Source: Cyanobacteria bacterium REEB417
GTDB lineage: Bacteria > Cyanobacteriota > Cyanobacteriia > PCC-6307 > Cyanobiaceae
Reading direction: 5' to 3'
DNA: 64,000 nt
Assembly (NCBI GenBank): GCA_018970945.1
Contig: JAGWVJ010000007.1
Span: 1-64,000 of the forward strand
Shown: piece by piece, positions 10,301 to 18,123 of the stretch
Layout: each line of letters opens with the position of its first letter
Position numbering within the stretch: the first letter of the stretch is position 1
The notes under the pieces: model-generated
Seen by the model: only the letters and a program-made list of their open reading frames with translations
Database searches by the model: none
What the model was told of the DNA's origin: nothing
Translations under genes and position numbers: made by a program

Positions 10301-10977
10301 TGGCCGTTCGTCGTGCCAGACCAGCAAAGAGGCCCGCAAGACCCCGGCGGCGCCGTCGCCGCCTCTCCTGGCGTGCTCTGGTGGTCGCCACCGGTGGTGG
10401 AGTGCTGCTGTGGCTCTCGCGCGGCTGGTGGTGGCCGGCGCCGCCGGCGCCCCAGATGATCCTGGTGCTGGGAGGCGATGTGGCGCGCGAGCAGGCGGCT
10501 GCCGAGCTGGCCCGCCAACGGGGTCTGCCGGTGGTGGTCAGCGGTGGCAGCAACCCCGAGTACGCCCATTGGCTGTTCAGCCAGCGCGAGGGGCTGCCCC
10601 GGGAGCAGGTGCTGCTGGACTACCGCGCCCAGGACACGGTCTCCAACTTCACCTCCCTGGTCGATGAGTTGCGGCGGGCCCGCATCCGCCACGCCTTCCT
10701 GGTCACCAGCAGCGATCACATGCAGCGTGCCCTGCTGGTCGGTCGGCTGGTGGCCGGTAGCCGTGGCATCAAGCTGACCCCGGTTCCGGTGAGCTGCCTC
10801 GATCGCTGCATTCAGGAACCCGCCAGCAAGATCTGGCGCGACGGCCTGCGTTCAGCCCTGTGGGTGTTCACGGGCCTTGACCTGCGTTGGTGGGCGGCAG
10901 AGCGCCTGCCGCCCTGGCTGGGGGGGCAAGCAGCGGTTCGCTCCCCCGGATCAGCCCTTGATCCAGCAGAGCATTGA
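10300..10977 (+). CDS. YdcF family (DUF218) membrane-anchored protein
   Basis: A 225-residue protein. A very basic N-terminus (RRARPAKRPARPRRRRRR) precedes one transmembrane segment (about residues 24-46), then a DUF218 domain beginning MILVLGGDVAREQAAAELAR. VVVSGGSNPEY and the DTVSNFTSLVDEL / VTSSDHMQRALLV motifs follow. The family is linked to envelope metabolism in E. coli (YdcF, ElyC), but the biochemical role is unresolved. The last 110 bases overlap the convergent plsC gene, the largest 3' overlap in the window. Confidence 0.88.
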   Translation: MAVRRARPAKRPARPRRRRRRLSWRALVVATGGGVLLWLSRGWWWPAPPAPQMILVLGGDVAREQAAAELARQRGLPVVVSGGSNPEYAHWLFSQREGLPREQVLLDYRAQDTVSNFTSLVDELRRARIRHAFLVTSSDHMQRALLVGRLVAGSRGIKLTPVPVSCLDRCIQEPASKIWRDGLRSALWVFTGLDLRWWAAERLPPWLGGQAAVRSPGSALDPAEH

Positions 10978-11656
10978 TCTGCTGCTGGCAGGCGGCGGTG
11001 GCGGCGTCGAGGTCGGGCCGCCTGCGGCTCGCAGGCGGAGGAATCAGCGTGCCGATGCGGATGTGCACCGGCACCAGCCGCGCCCGTTTGGAGCCCGTTC
11101 CCAGGGCCCTGTGGCTGTTGACGATCGCTACCGGTAGCAGCGGCACGCCGGCCCGGGCGGCCAGCAGGGCGGCGCCGGCCTGGGGGTCGTTGACGCGGCC
11201 ATCGCTCTGGCGTGTGCCATCGATGAACACGCCGATCGCCCAGCCCTCGTCGAGGCGGTCGGTGGCCGTACGGATCGCCTCGCGGTCGCTGGCCCCGCGG
11301 GCCACCGGGTAGGCCCCGCAGGCGCGGATGATCGGCCCCAGCAGGGGCACCCTGAACAGCTCGGCCTTGGCCATGAAGGCCACCGGCCGGCCCAGGGCAT
11401 GGCCCAGCAGGGGTGGGTCGAGGTGGGAACCGTGGTTGGCCACCACCACCAGGGGGCCCTCCAGGGGCACGTTGGCATTGCCGCCGGTGCGCCCGCGAAA
11501 CAGCAGCCGGTAGATCGGAAACACCAGCAGGTAGCTGATCAGTCGGTAGGTCAGGCTGGGCCTGGGTGTGCTCAGCAGGGCGGGGGGGTCGGCGCGCCTG
11601 CGGCGCCTGAGCACCCGTTTCATGGCATTGACCGGTCGGTTCACGGCCTGTTTCAC
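10868..11656 (-). CDS. plsC: 1-acyl-sn-glycerol-3-phosphate acyltransferase family (PlsC)
   Basis: A 262-residue acyltransferase that makes phosphatidic acid from lysophosphatidic acid. Catalytic HX4D is in VVVANHGSHLDPPLLG; the second block is MAKAELFRVPLLGPIIRACG and the third FIDGTRQSDGR (EGTR-like with Glu replaced by Asp). An N-terminal amphipathic/hydrophobic stretch (YRLISYLLVFPIYRLLF) anchors it to the membrane. It is the last gene of rpaB-plsX-fabH-fabD-plsC, and its start overlaps the fabD stop by four bases. The C-terminal ~35 residues overlap ydcF and look unconserved. Confidence 0.92.
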   Translation of the reverse strand: MKQAVNRPVNAMKRVLRRRRRADPPALLSTPRPSLTYRLISYLLVFPIYRLLFRGRTGGNANVPLEGPLVVVANHGSHLDPPLLGHALGRPVAFMAKAELFRVPLLGPIIRACGAYPVARGASDREAIRTATDRLDEGWAIGVFIDGTRQSDGRVNDPQAGAALLAARAGVPLLPVAIVNSHRALGTGSKRARLVPVHIRIGTLIPPPASRRRPDLDAATAACQQQINALLDQGLIRGSEPLLAPPARAAGALPPTNAGQGP

Positions 11657-12528
11657 AACCCCAGATCGGCGGCGCTGGCGATCTGGGCGGTGGCGATGCC
11701 GGGGCAGCTGCGCTTGATCAGGCCGCTCAGCACATTGCCCGGGCCGATCTCCACGGCCACCTCGATGCCCTCGGCGACCAGCCGCTGCATGGTTTCTCGC
11801 CAGCGCACGCCGTTGGTCATCTGGCTGGTCAGCCGCGCCTTCAGCGCGCTGCCGCTGGTTTCCGGGGTCGGCTCGGTGTTGCTCAACACCGGCACCCTGG
11901 CTTCGCCAAAGGGCACGGCCGCCAGGACCTCGGCAAAGGCCGCGGCCGCCTCGGCCATGAATGGTGAATGAAAGGCGCCGCTGACCGCCAGCGGAATCGC
12001 CCGCTTGCAGCTCAGCTGGCTGCTGACCGTTGCCACGGCCTCGGGGCTGCCCGAGATCACCACCTGGGCCTCGCTGTTGTCGTTGGCGATCACCACACCC
12101 TCGGTGGTCGCCACCAGATCTTCGAGCTGGGCCCGATCGAAGCCCATCACGGCAGTCATGGCGCCACCGCCAGCAGCCGCCATCAGGGTGCTGCGGGCCT
12201 GGATCAGCCGCAGGCCGGTGGCGGCGTCAAACACCCCGGCGGCATACAGGGCCACCAGCTCACCAGCGCTGTGGCCGGCCACCAGCTGGGGGGCGCGGCC
12301 CTGGGCCAGTAGCCCATCGACCAGCAGGCTCTCGAGCACGAACAGGGCCGGCTGGGTGTTGCGGGTGTCGTTGAGGTCGCCATCGCCGGCGCAGATCGCC
12401 AGCAGGTCGCGGCCCAGCAGGTCACTGGCGGCGGCAAAGCGGTCGCGGGCTCCGGGCAGCGCCAGCACGGCCTCGGCCATGCCTGGCTTCTGCGACCCCT
12501 GGCCGGGAAACACCCAGGCATTGCCCAT
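11653..12528 (-). CDS. fabD: Malonyl CoA-acyl carrier protein transacylase
   Basis: A 291-residue enzyme transferring malonyl from CoA to ACP for fatty-acid synthesis. FPGQGSQKPGMAEAVL is at the start; the catalytic serine motif is GHSAGELVALYAAG (near residue 90), and the His partner is in AVSGAFHSPFMAEAA. The active-site region is normal apart from GHSAG replacing the common GHSLG. It lies downstream of fabH by 45 bases and overlaps plsC by four, in an acyl-chain operon. Confidence 0.95.
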   Translation of the reverse strand: MGNAWVFPGQGSQKPGMAEAVLALPGARDRFAAASDLLGRDLLAICAGDGDLNDTRNTQPALFVLESLLVDGLLAQGRAPQLVAGHSAGELVALYAAGVFDAATGLRLIQARSTLMAAAGGGAMTAVMGFDRAQLEDLVATTEGVVIANDNSEAQVVISGSPEAVATVSSQLSCKRAIPLAVSGAFHSPFMAEAAAAFAEVLAAVPFGEARVPVLSNTEPTPETSGSALKARLTSQMTNGVRWRETMQRLVAEGIEVAVEIGPGNVLSGLIKRSCPGIATAQIASAADLGL

Positions 12529-12573
12529 GGACCGTGGCTCCTGCGTTCAGTGGCAGGAGATTACGGTGCAGCC

Positions 12574-13638
12574 TCAGCAGCCCCGTCCCCCGGGGCCGCG
12601 CCAGCGCAGCAGGGCCCCACCCCAGCTCAGACCAGCGCCGAAACCGCTGCTGGCCAGCAGATGGCCGGGCTGCACACGGCCGTCGCGCACGGCTTCATCG
12701 AGCATCAGCGGGATCGTGGCCGCTGAGGTGTTGCCGTAGTGGGCCAGGTTGCTGAGCACCCGCCCATGGGGCACCGCGAAGCGATCGGCCACCGCATCGA
12801 GGATGCGCTGGTTGGCCTGGTGCAGCAACAGCCAGTCGAGCTGGTCGGCGCTGATGCCGGTCGTGTCAAGCAGGTCGGCGAGCACCGCCGGCACCTCACG
12901 CACCGCAAATTTGTAGACCTCCTGGCCGTTCATCTGAATCGGGGCAAAGCCGCCCCGTTGCGCCGTGACCCCCTCGAGCAGGGGGGTGTGGGTGTGGGTC
13001 TGAGCCAGGGTCAGGCAGGCGTTGCGGCTGCCGTCGCTGCGCATGCGAAAGGCCAGCAGGCCGGTGTGTTCGGCAGGACAGGCTTCGACTGCCACGGCAC
13101 CGGCTCCGTCACCGAACAGCACACAGGTGCGCCGATCGTCCCAGTCGACCCAACGGCTCAGCTGGTCGGCACCGATCACCAGGGCCCGCTGCATCGTGCC
13201 GCCCGCCAGGTACTGGCCTGCGGTGATCAGGGCAAACAGAAAGCCGCTGCAGGCTGCCGTCAGGTCAAAGGCGACGGCGTTGCTGGCCCCCAGCGCTGCC
13301 TGGATGCGAGGGGCTGTGCCAAACAGATCGTCGGGGCTCGAGGTGGCCAGCACGATCAGGTCGACCTGATCGGCGCGCCAGCCGGCCTGGTCAAGGCAGG
13401 CTTGGGCCGCCTCGCTGGCCAGCTGGGTCAGCCCTTCGTGGGGGCCGGCGATGCGCCGGGCCCCAATGCCGGTGCGACTGCGAATCCAGTCGTCGCTGGT
13501 GTCGACCCGGGTGCTCAGCGCTTCGTTGCTCAGACGGGTCGAGGGCACCGCGCTGCCCGAGCCCACGAGGGCCATGCCCTGCAGCAAGGATCCGGGTGCC
13601 AGCGCGCTCACAGACCATGCGTGGTTGGGCTCAGTCAA
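12574..13638 (-). CDS. fabH: 3-oxoacyl-ACP synthase III (KAS III)
   Basis: A 354-residue condensing enzyme that starts fatty-acid chains from acetyl-CoA and malonyl-ACP. The catalytic triad is visible: Cys in DLTAACSGFLFAL, His in LLLHQANQRILDA, Asn in LAHYGNTSAATIP. The protein is about 20-30 residues longer at the N-terminus than usual. MALVGSGSAVPSTRLSN (ATG at 13575) is where the family normally begins, so that may be the true start. The start at 13638 overlaps the plsX stop by four bases, which supports the longer form through coupling. Confidence 0.94.
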   Translation of the reverse strand: MTEPNHAWSVSALAPGSLLQGMALVGSGSAVPSTRLSNEALSTRVDTSDDWIRSRTGIGARRIAGPHEGLTQLASEAAQACLDQAGWRADQVDLIVLATSSPDDLFGTAPRIQAALGASNAVAFDLTAACSGFLFALITAGQYLAGGTMQRALVIGADQLSRWVDWDDRRTCVLFGDGAGAVAVEACPAEHTGLLAFRMRSDGSRNACLTLAQTHTHTPLLEGVTAQRGGFAPIQMNGQEVYKFAVREVPAVLADLLDTTGISADQLDWLLLHQANQRILDAVADRFAVPHGRVLSNLAHYGNTSAATIPLMLDEAVRDGRVQPGHLLASSGFGAGLSWGGALLRWRGPGGRGC

Positions 13639-15005
13639 CCACAGGCGGCTCTGGTGAGGGCGTGCAGGTTCTCCATCACTCCGTGGCTGGCGGCTGAATG
13701 GGCCAGCCGCAGGGCGCTCAGGACCGACAGGGCCTTGCTGCTTCCGTGGCCGATCACACAGACGCCATCAACTCCCAGCAGCAGGGCCCCGCCGTGTTCG
13801 GCGTGGTCGAGGCGCTTTTTGATGCGGCGCAGGTTGCCGATCAGAAAGGCCGATCCCACCTTGCCGCGACGGCCCCGGGGCAGTTCGGCCTTGATCACAT
13901 CAAGCAGAACGCTGCCCACGCTCTCGAGAAACTTGAGCAGCACGTTGCCGGTGAAGCCGTCGCACACCACCACGTCGAATGCGCCCGAAAGGATGTCCCG
14001 TCCTTCGCAGTTGCCGGCGAACTGCAGTCGGCTTTCGCCGGCCAGCAGCGGATGGGTGCGCAGGCACAGGTCATTGCCCTTGCACTCCTCCTCACCGATG
14101 TTGACCAGGCCGACGCGGGGCTGGCCCACCTGCAGCACGTCGCGGCTGTAAATGTTGCCCAGCAGGGCCCACTGCAGCAGCCACTCGGGCTTGCAATCCA
14201 TGTTGGCGCCCACATCAAGCACCAGTACCTGCTGCTCGGGGTCCTTGGTGGGGAACAGGGCGCCGATGGCCGGGCGGTCGATGCCCTTGAGCCGGCCCAG
14301 GCGAAAGATGGCTGAAGCCATCACCGCACCGGAGTTGCCGGCCGAATAGACCGCCAGGGCCTGGCCGTCTTTGACCAGATCCATGGCCATGTTGATGCTG
14401 GCGTCACGCTTCTTGCGCACCACCGTCGCCTCTTCGTTCATGCCGACCGAAGGGCCGCTTGGCACCAGTTCGATCAGGCCCCGGGCGATGGCCTCGTCAA
14501 GCGGCTCCCCCAGGTCCATGGCGGCCACGGCGGCCGCGAGCGGCTCGCTCTCGGCCACGAATCGCACCCGCAGGGGTAGGCGTTCAACGGCCTGCAGGCA
14601 GCCTTCAAGAATCGGCCCCGGGGCGTGATCACCTCCCATGCCATCGACGGCGACCCAGAGCCGGTCGGCATCGTTGATCGGGTTCTCTTCGCCCGGACCG
14701 CCCAGACCCCGTTGGAGTCGTCTGAGGGGATCGAAGACCAGTGGCTCAAGCACTGATCCAGCCACGCTGCCGGCGCCTGAGACCACGGATCCGGCCACCG
14801 AACCGGCGCCCGAGACCACCGAGCCCGCCACCGTTCCAGCAGCACCGGCGGCCGAGGTGGCCGTGTCGACCAGGCTGGTCACCGCGGCATTACGGCGATA
14901 CCAGATCACCAGACGGCGGATCGTGCGGTTCGGTTTGCTGCGGCGGGCCTGGCTGCCGCTGGGCTCAGGATCCTTCGGAGGCAACGGCGTGTTCGCGGGG
15001 TTCAA
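13635..15005 (-). CDS. plsX: Phosphate acyltransferase PlsX with N-terminal 11-residue-repeat extension
   Basis: A 456-residue enzyme making acyl-phosphate from acyl-ACP, the first step of phospholipid synthesis with PlsY. The PlsX core begins only near residue 117 (VAVDGMGGDHAPGPILEGCL); VYSAGNSGAVMASAIFRLGR and VVVCDGFTGNVLLKFLESV are family motifs. Before the core is an extension: a basic segment (RRLVIWYRRNAAVTSLVD), then GTVAGSVVSGA repeated nearly three times with an 11-residue period. The start lies 41 bases inside the end of rpaB. Core function is secure; the extension may be a membrane or protein contact, which is inference. Confidence 0.93.
   Translation of the reverse strand: MNPANTPLPPKDPEPSGSQARRSKPNRTIRRLVIWYRRNAAVTSLVDTATSAAGAAGTVAGSVVSGAGSVAGSVVSGAGSVAGSVLEPLVFDPLRRLQRGLGGPGEENPINDADRLWVAVDGMGGDHAPGPILEGCLQAVERLPLRVRFVAESEPLAAAVAAMDLGEPLDEAIARGLIELVPSGPSVGMNEEATVVRKKRDASINMAMDLVKDGQALAVYSAGNSGAVMASAIFRLGRLKGIDRPAIGALFPTKDPEQQVLVLDVGANMDCKPEWLLQWALLGNIYSRDVLQVGQPRVGLVNIGEEECKGNDLCLRTHPLLAGESRLQFAGNCEGRDILSGAFDVVVCDGFTGNVLLKFLESVGSVLLDVIKAELPRGRRGKVGSAFLIGNLRRIKKRLDHAEHGGALLLGVDGVCVIGHGSSKALSVLSALRLAHSAASHGVMENLHALTRAACG
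14755..14853. repeat. 33-bp tandem repeat inside plsX
   Basis: Three consecutive 33-bp units (14755-14787, 14788-14820, 14821-14853). The first two are near-identical and the third has diverged. They encode the 11-residue periodicity in the PlsX N-terminal extension and keep frame. Confidence 0.8.
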
Positions 15006-15723
15006 CGATGCGCTGGAACAGATAGCCGGTGCCCCGGGCCGTCAGGATCAGCTCGGGATTGGCCGGATCGTCCTCCAGTTTGGAGCGCAGCCGGGAGATA
15101 TGAACATCCACCACCCGGGTGTCAACGTGACGTTCGGGTGTGTAGCCCCATACCTCCTTGAGGATCTCCCCACGGCTGAAGGGCTCTCCCGAGCGGCTCA
15201 CCAGCAGCTCGAGCAGGCTGAACTCCATGCCGGTGAGACGAATGCGTTCGTCGGCCCGGTACACCTGGCGTTTGTTGGTGTCGATGCGCAGGTCGGAGAC
15301 GCTGATCACCCCCGAGTTGGGGATACCGGGCACCGATTCCTTGTCGACCCGGCGCAGCACGCAGCGGATGCGGGCTTCCAGTTCCTTGGGACTGAAGGGT
15401 TTGACGACGTAGTCGTCGGCCCCCAGCTCCAGACCGGTGATGCGGTCGGCTACGTCGCCCAGGGCCGTGAGCATCACGATCGGCACATCGGACTCCTTGC
15501 GCAGCTCCTGGCAGACGCCGTAGCCGTCAAGTTTGGGCATCATCACGTCGAGGACCACCAGGTCGGGCTCCGACTGGCGGAAGGCTTCGAGCGCCTCTTC
15601 TCCATCGCAGGCCGTGACCACCCGATAGCCAATCATGGACAGGCGGGTTTCAAGGATCCTGCGGATGCTTGCCTCGTCGTCGACGACAAGGATCGTTTCT
15701 TTTGGCGTGGCGGAAGCCGTCAT
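14965..15723 (-). CDS. rpaB: OmpR-family response regulator RpaB
   Basis: A 252-residue regulator, known in cyanobacteria as the essential NblS (Hik33) partner that binds HLR1 sites and controls high-light, photosystem and phycobilisome genes. The receiver domain starts ILVVDDEASIRRILETRLSM, with phospho-acceptor Asp in DLVVLDVMMPKLDGYG and Lys in DDYVVKPFSPKELEAR. The OmpR winged helix ends DVHISRLRSKLEDDPANPE and RGTGYLFQRIVEP. Receiver residues and length match Ycf27/RpaB closely. It heads the plsX-fabH-fabD-plsC run. A TGTAAC hexamer (15738-15743) lies just upstream of the start. Confidence 0.93.
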   Translation of the reverse strand: MTASATPKETILVVDDEASIRRILETRLSMIGYRVVTACDGEEALEAFRQSEPDLVVLDVMMPKLDGYGVCQELRKESDVPIVMLTALGDVADRITGLELGADDYVVKPFSPKELEARIRCVLRRVDKESVPGIPNSGVISVSDLRIDTNKRQVYRADERIRLTGMEFSLLELLVSRSGEPFSRGEILKEVWGYTPERHVDTRVVDVHISRLRSKLEDDPANPELILTARGTGYLFQRIVEPREHAVASEGS

Positions 15724-15829
15724 TTCGGCGGCGTGGCGTTACAACGGACCCGATCTACTGAAAAGGGCGGAGGGGGCATTCGTTCACCGAACGAAGCCTT
15801 TCTTCATAACTCCTCTGCGTCGCCAGCCC

Positions 15830-17266
15830 GTGGCCAAGACCACCTCCCTGTTTGTCTGTGGCGAATGCGGCGCCCAGACGCGCCAGTTTTTTGGCCGTTG
15901 CAGCAGCTGTGGCAGCTGGAACAGCCTGGTCGAGCAGGCTGCACCACTTGCGGTCGATCAGCGTCGACGCCGGCCTGTGGCCGCCCCCGATGCGGCGCTG
16001 GCGCCAGCCCAGGCACGCCGGTCAGAGCCGATGGCGGCGGTGGGCGAGCGACCCCTGCAGCGGCTGGCCAGCGGTTACGGCGAGCTTGACCGGGTGCTTG
16101 GGGGTGGCCTGGTGCCGGGATCGCTGGTGCTGCTCGGAGGCGATCCCGGCATCGGCAAGAGCACCCTGCTGCTGCAGAGCGCCCGCTCCATGGCAGCCCG
16201 CACCTCGGTCCTCTACGTGAGTGCCGAGGAGTCGGCCCAGCAGGTCAAGCTGCGCTGGCGCCGTCTGGCCGAGGCTGAACGGGCGGGCGCCGGTGAGGCT
16301 CAGGCCGACCTGCAGCTGCTTTCGGAGACCGACCTCGAGCTGGTGCTGCAGGAGCTGGAGAGCCTGCGGCCGGCGGTGGCCATCATCGACAGCATCCAGG
16401 CCCTGCACGACGGTGAGCTCAGCAGCGCCCCGGGGTCGGTGGCCCAGGTGCGCGAATGCGCCGCTGCCCTGGCCCGCATCGCCAAGCGGCAGCACACCGC
16501 ACTGTTGCTGGTGGGCCACGTCACCAAGGAGGGTGCGCTGGCGGGGCCCAAGGTGCTGGAGCATCTGGTCGATGCGGTGCTCACCTTTGAGGGCGATCGC
16601 TTTGCCAGCCACCGCCTGCTGCGTGCGGTCAAGAACCGCTTCGGTGCCACCCACGAGCTGGGGGTGTTCGAGATGCGCGATCGCGGACTGGCCGAGGTCA
16701 GCAACCCCAGCGAGCTGTTTCTGGGAGGCGAGGAACCCAGCAGCGGCACCGCCACGATCGTGGCCTGCGAGGGCACCCGGCCCCTGGTGGTTGAGCTGCA
16801 GGCCCTGGTCAGCACCACCAGCTATGCCAGCCCCCGCCGCAGCGCCACCGGCATCGCCGTCAACCGGTTGCACCAGATCCTGGCGGTGCTTGAAAAGCAC
16901 CTGGGTCTGCCGCTGTCGCGGTTCGACTGCTACCTGGCGGTCGCCGGCGGCCTCGAAGTCGAGGAGCCGGCGGCAGATCTGGGCGTGGCCGCGGCGGTGG
17001 TGGCCAGTTACCGCGATCTCACCCTGCCCTCAGGCACGGTGCTGATCGGCGAACTCGGGCTGGGGGGCCAACTGCGGCCGGTCAGCCAGCTCGAGCTGCG
17101 CCTGGGCGAGGCGGCGCGGCTGGGTTTCAACCGGGCGGTGGTGCCCCGTGGTAGCGGCCTGGGGCCCGTGGCGGCAGGCCTGGGACTGCAACTGCTCGAA
17201 GCGGGCAGCATTGCCGAGGCCCTGGTGGCGGCTCTGGGGGTCAACCCTGCCGACGACCAGGCCTGA
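15830..17266 (+). CDS. radA: DNA repair protein RadA
   Basis: A 478-residue RecA-like, DnaB-type branch-migration helicase for recombination intermediates. The N-terminal zinc finger is FVCGECGAQTRQFFGRC then SSCGSW. Walker A is GGDPGIGKSTLLLQ (near residue 107), the RadA-specific motif is AVKNRFGATHELGVFEM, and the C-terminal Lon-like domain starts near VSTTSYASPRRSATG. The GTG at 15830 (VAKTTSLFVCGECG) fits the family start; upstream frame has no conserved character. It is divergent from rpaB with 106 bases between them. Confidence 0.95.
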   Translation: MAKTTSLFVCGECGAQTRQFFGRCSSCGSWNSLVEQAAPLAVDQRRRRPVAAPDAALAPAQARRSEPMAAVGERPLQRLASGYGELDRVLGGGLVPGSLVLLGGDPGIGKSTLLLQSARSMAARTSVLYVSAEESAQQVKLRWRRLAEAERAGAGEAQADLQLLSETDLELVLQELESLRPAVAIIDSIQALHDGELSSAPGSVAQVRECAAALARIAKRQHTALLLVGHVTKEGALAGPKVLEHLVDAVLTFEGDRFASHRLLRAVKNRFGATHELGVFEMRDRGLAEVSNPSELFLGGEEPSSGTATIVACEGTRPLVVELQALVSTTSYASPRRSATGIAVNRLHQILAVLEKHLGLPLSRFDCYLAVAGGLEVEEPAADLGVAAAVVASYRDLTLPSGTVLIGELGLGGQLRPVSQLELRLGEAARLGFNRAVVPRGSGLGPVAAGLGLQLLEAGSIAEALVAALGVNPADDQA

Positions 17267-17488
17267 GTGCCTGGTGCGCGCATTGGCAGTGATGACAGGC
17301 AATCAGCGCCAATGCCTGCGGGCGCGATGACATGCCACCCGTCGCAGTGTCTCCCAAAGGCCATCACAGGGCCTCCCCAAGCTCATCCATCGTCAGCAAC
17401 AGTGGTGGAATCCCGCAACAGCGCATCGCAGGTCTGGTCGGCGTCGTGCTGTGGAGCCGATGAGCTGGCCGCTGGGCGATCCGGACGC

Positions 17489-18010
17489 TCAGAAATACAC
17501 GTCGACACTGCCGCGGCCGCTGGTCTTGAGCCAGTTCTGGGCTTCGATGTAATTGTTGGGAGCCAGGCGGATCGCCTTGCCCCAGAACTCGGCGGCCTGG
17601 TCGTACTGGCGGTCGGCTTCGTCGGCATCCCCCCGCTCTTCGGCCAGTGAACCCAGGTGGTGGTGAATCACCGCCATGTTGTTGAGGGCCTGGGGCATCT
17701 TGCCGTTGAGATCCAGGGCTTGGCCGTAGAGGTCGAGGGCCTTGCCATGTTCGCCATTGGAGGCGAACACCAGTGCCATGTTGTAGAGGATGAACGCCTT
17801 GTCATTGGGGTCGTCCTCGAGCTTGAGGGCCTCCTCGTAATTTTCCAGGGCTTCGGCGTACTCGCCGTCGGCCTGGGCGCTCATGCCGTCGCGGTAGTAG
17901 GCGAAGGCTTCCTTGGCGCGGCGATTGGTGGGCAGCACCTTGAGGATCAGGTCGGCCATCACCGTGAAGCTCTTGTCGATGAAGTTGTCGTTGCGCTGCG
18001 AGCGGGGCAC
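17489..18010 (-). CDS. ycf3: Photosystem I assembly protein Ycf3
   Basis: A 173-residue TPR protein on the thylakoid surface required to assemble PSI. The beginning [20 protein letters not shown] is the conserved Ycf3 N-terminus. Three TPRs follow ([60 protein letters not shown]), and the C-terminus [15 protein letters not shown] is typical. It is convergent with radA across a 222-base spacer and divergent from the Cu-ATPase. Nothing recognisable is seen in 17267-17488 beyond a weak 8-bp inverted repeat GCATTGGC/GCCAATGC. Confidence 0.96.
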   Translation of the reverse strand: MPRSQRNDNFIDKSFTVMADLILKVLPTNRRAKEAFAYYRDGMSAQADGEYAEALENYEEALKLEDDPNDKAFILYNMALVFASNGEHGKALDLYGQALDLNGKMPQALNNMAVIHHHLGSLAEERGDADEADRQYDQAAEFWGKAIRLAPNNYIEAQNWLKTSGRGSVDVYF

Positions 18011-18123
18011 GGGTGCTGGCGCGGCGGCCGCGCGGTCCTTGGTCAGCCCATCTTGCCGTCTGTCAGCCGGCGCTGATCGCCATCGGCAAATCCCACTAGC
18101 CTGGGTTCCATTGGCGTTCTGCC

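Noticed and set aside
12739-14151. A 470-codon plus-strand frame opposite fabH/plsX
   Set aside because: Antisense of two genes with clear catalytic motifs.
17267-17488. Small genes between radA and ycf3
   Set aside because: Short frames have no recognisable composition or ribosome-binding site; only a weak inverted repeat is present.
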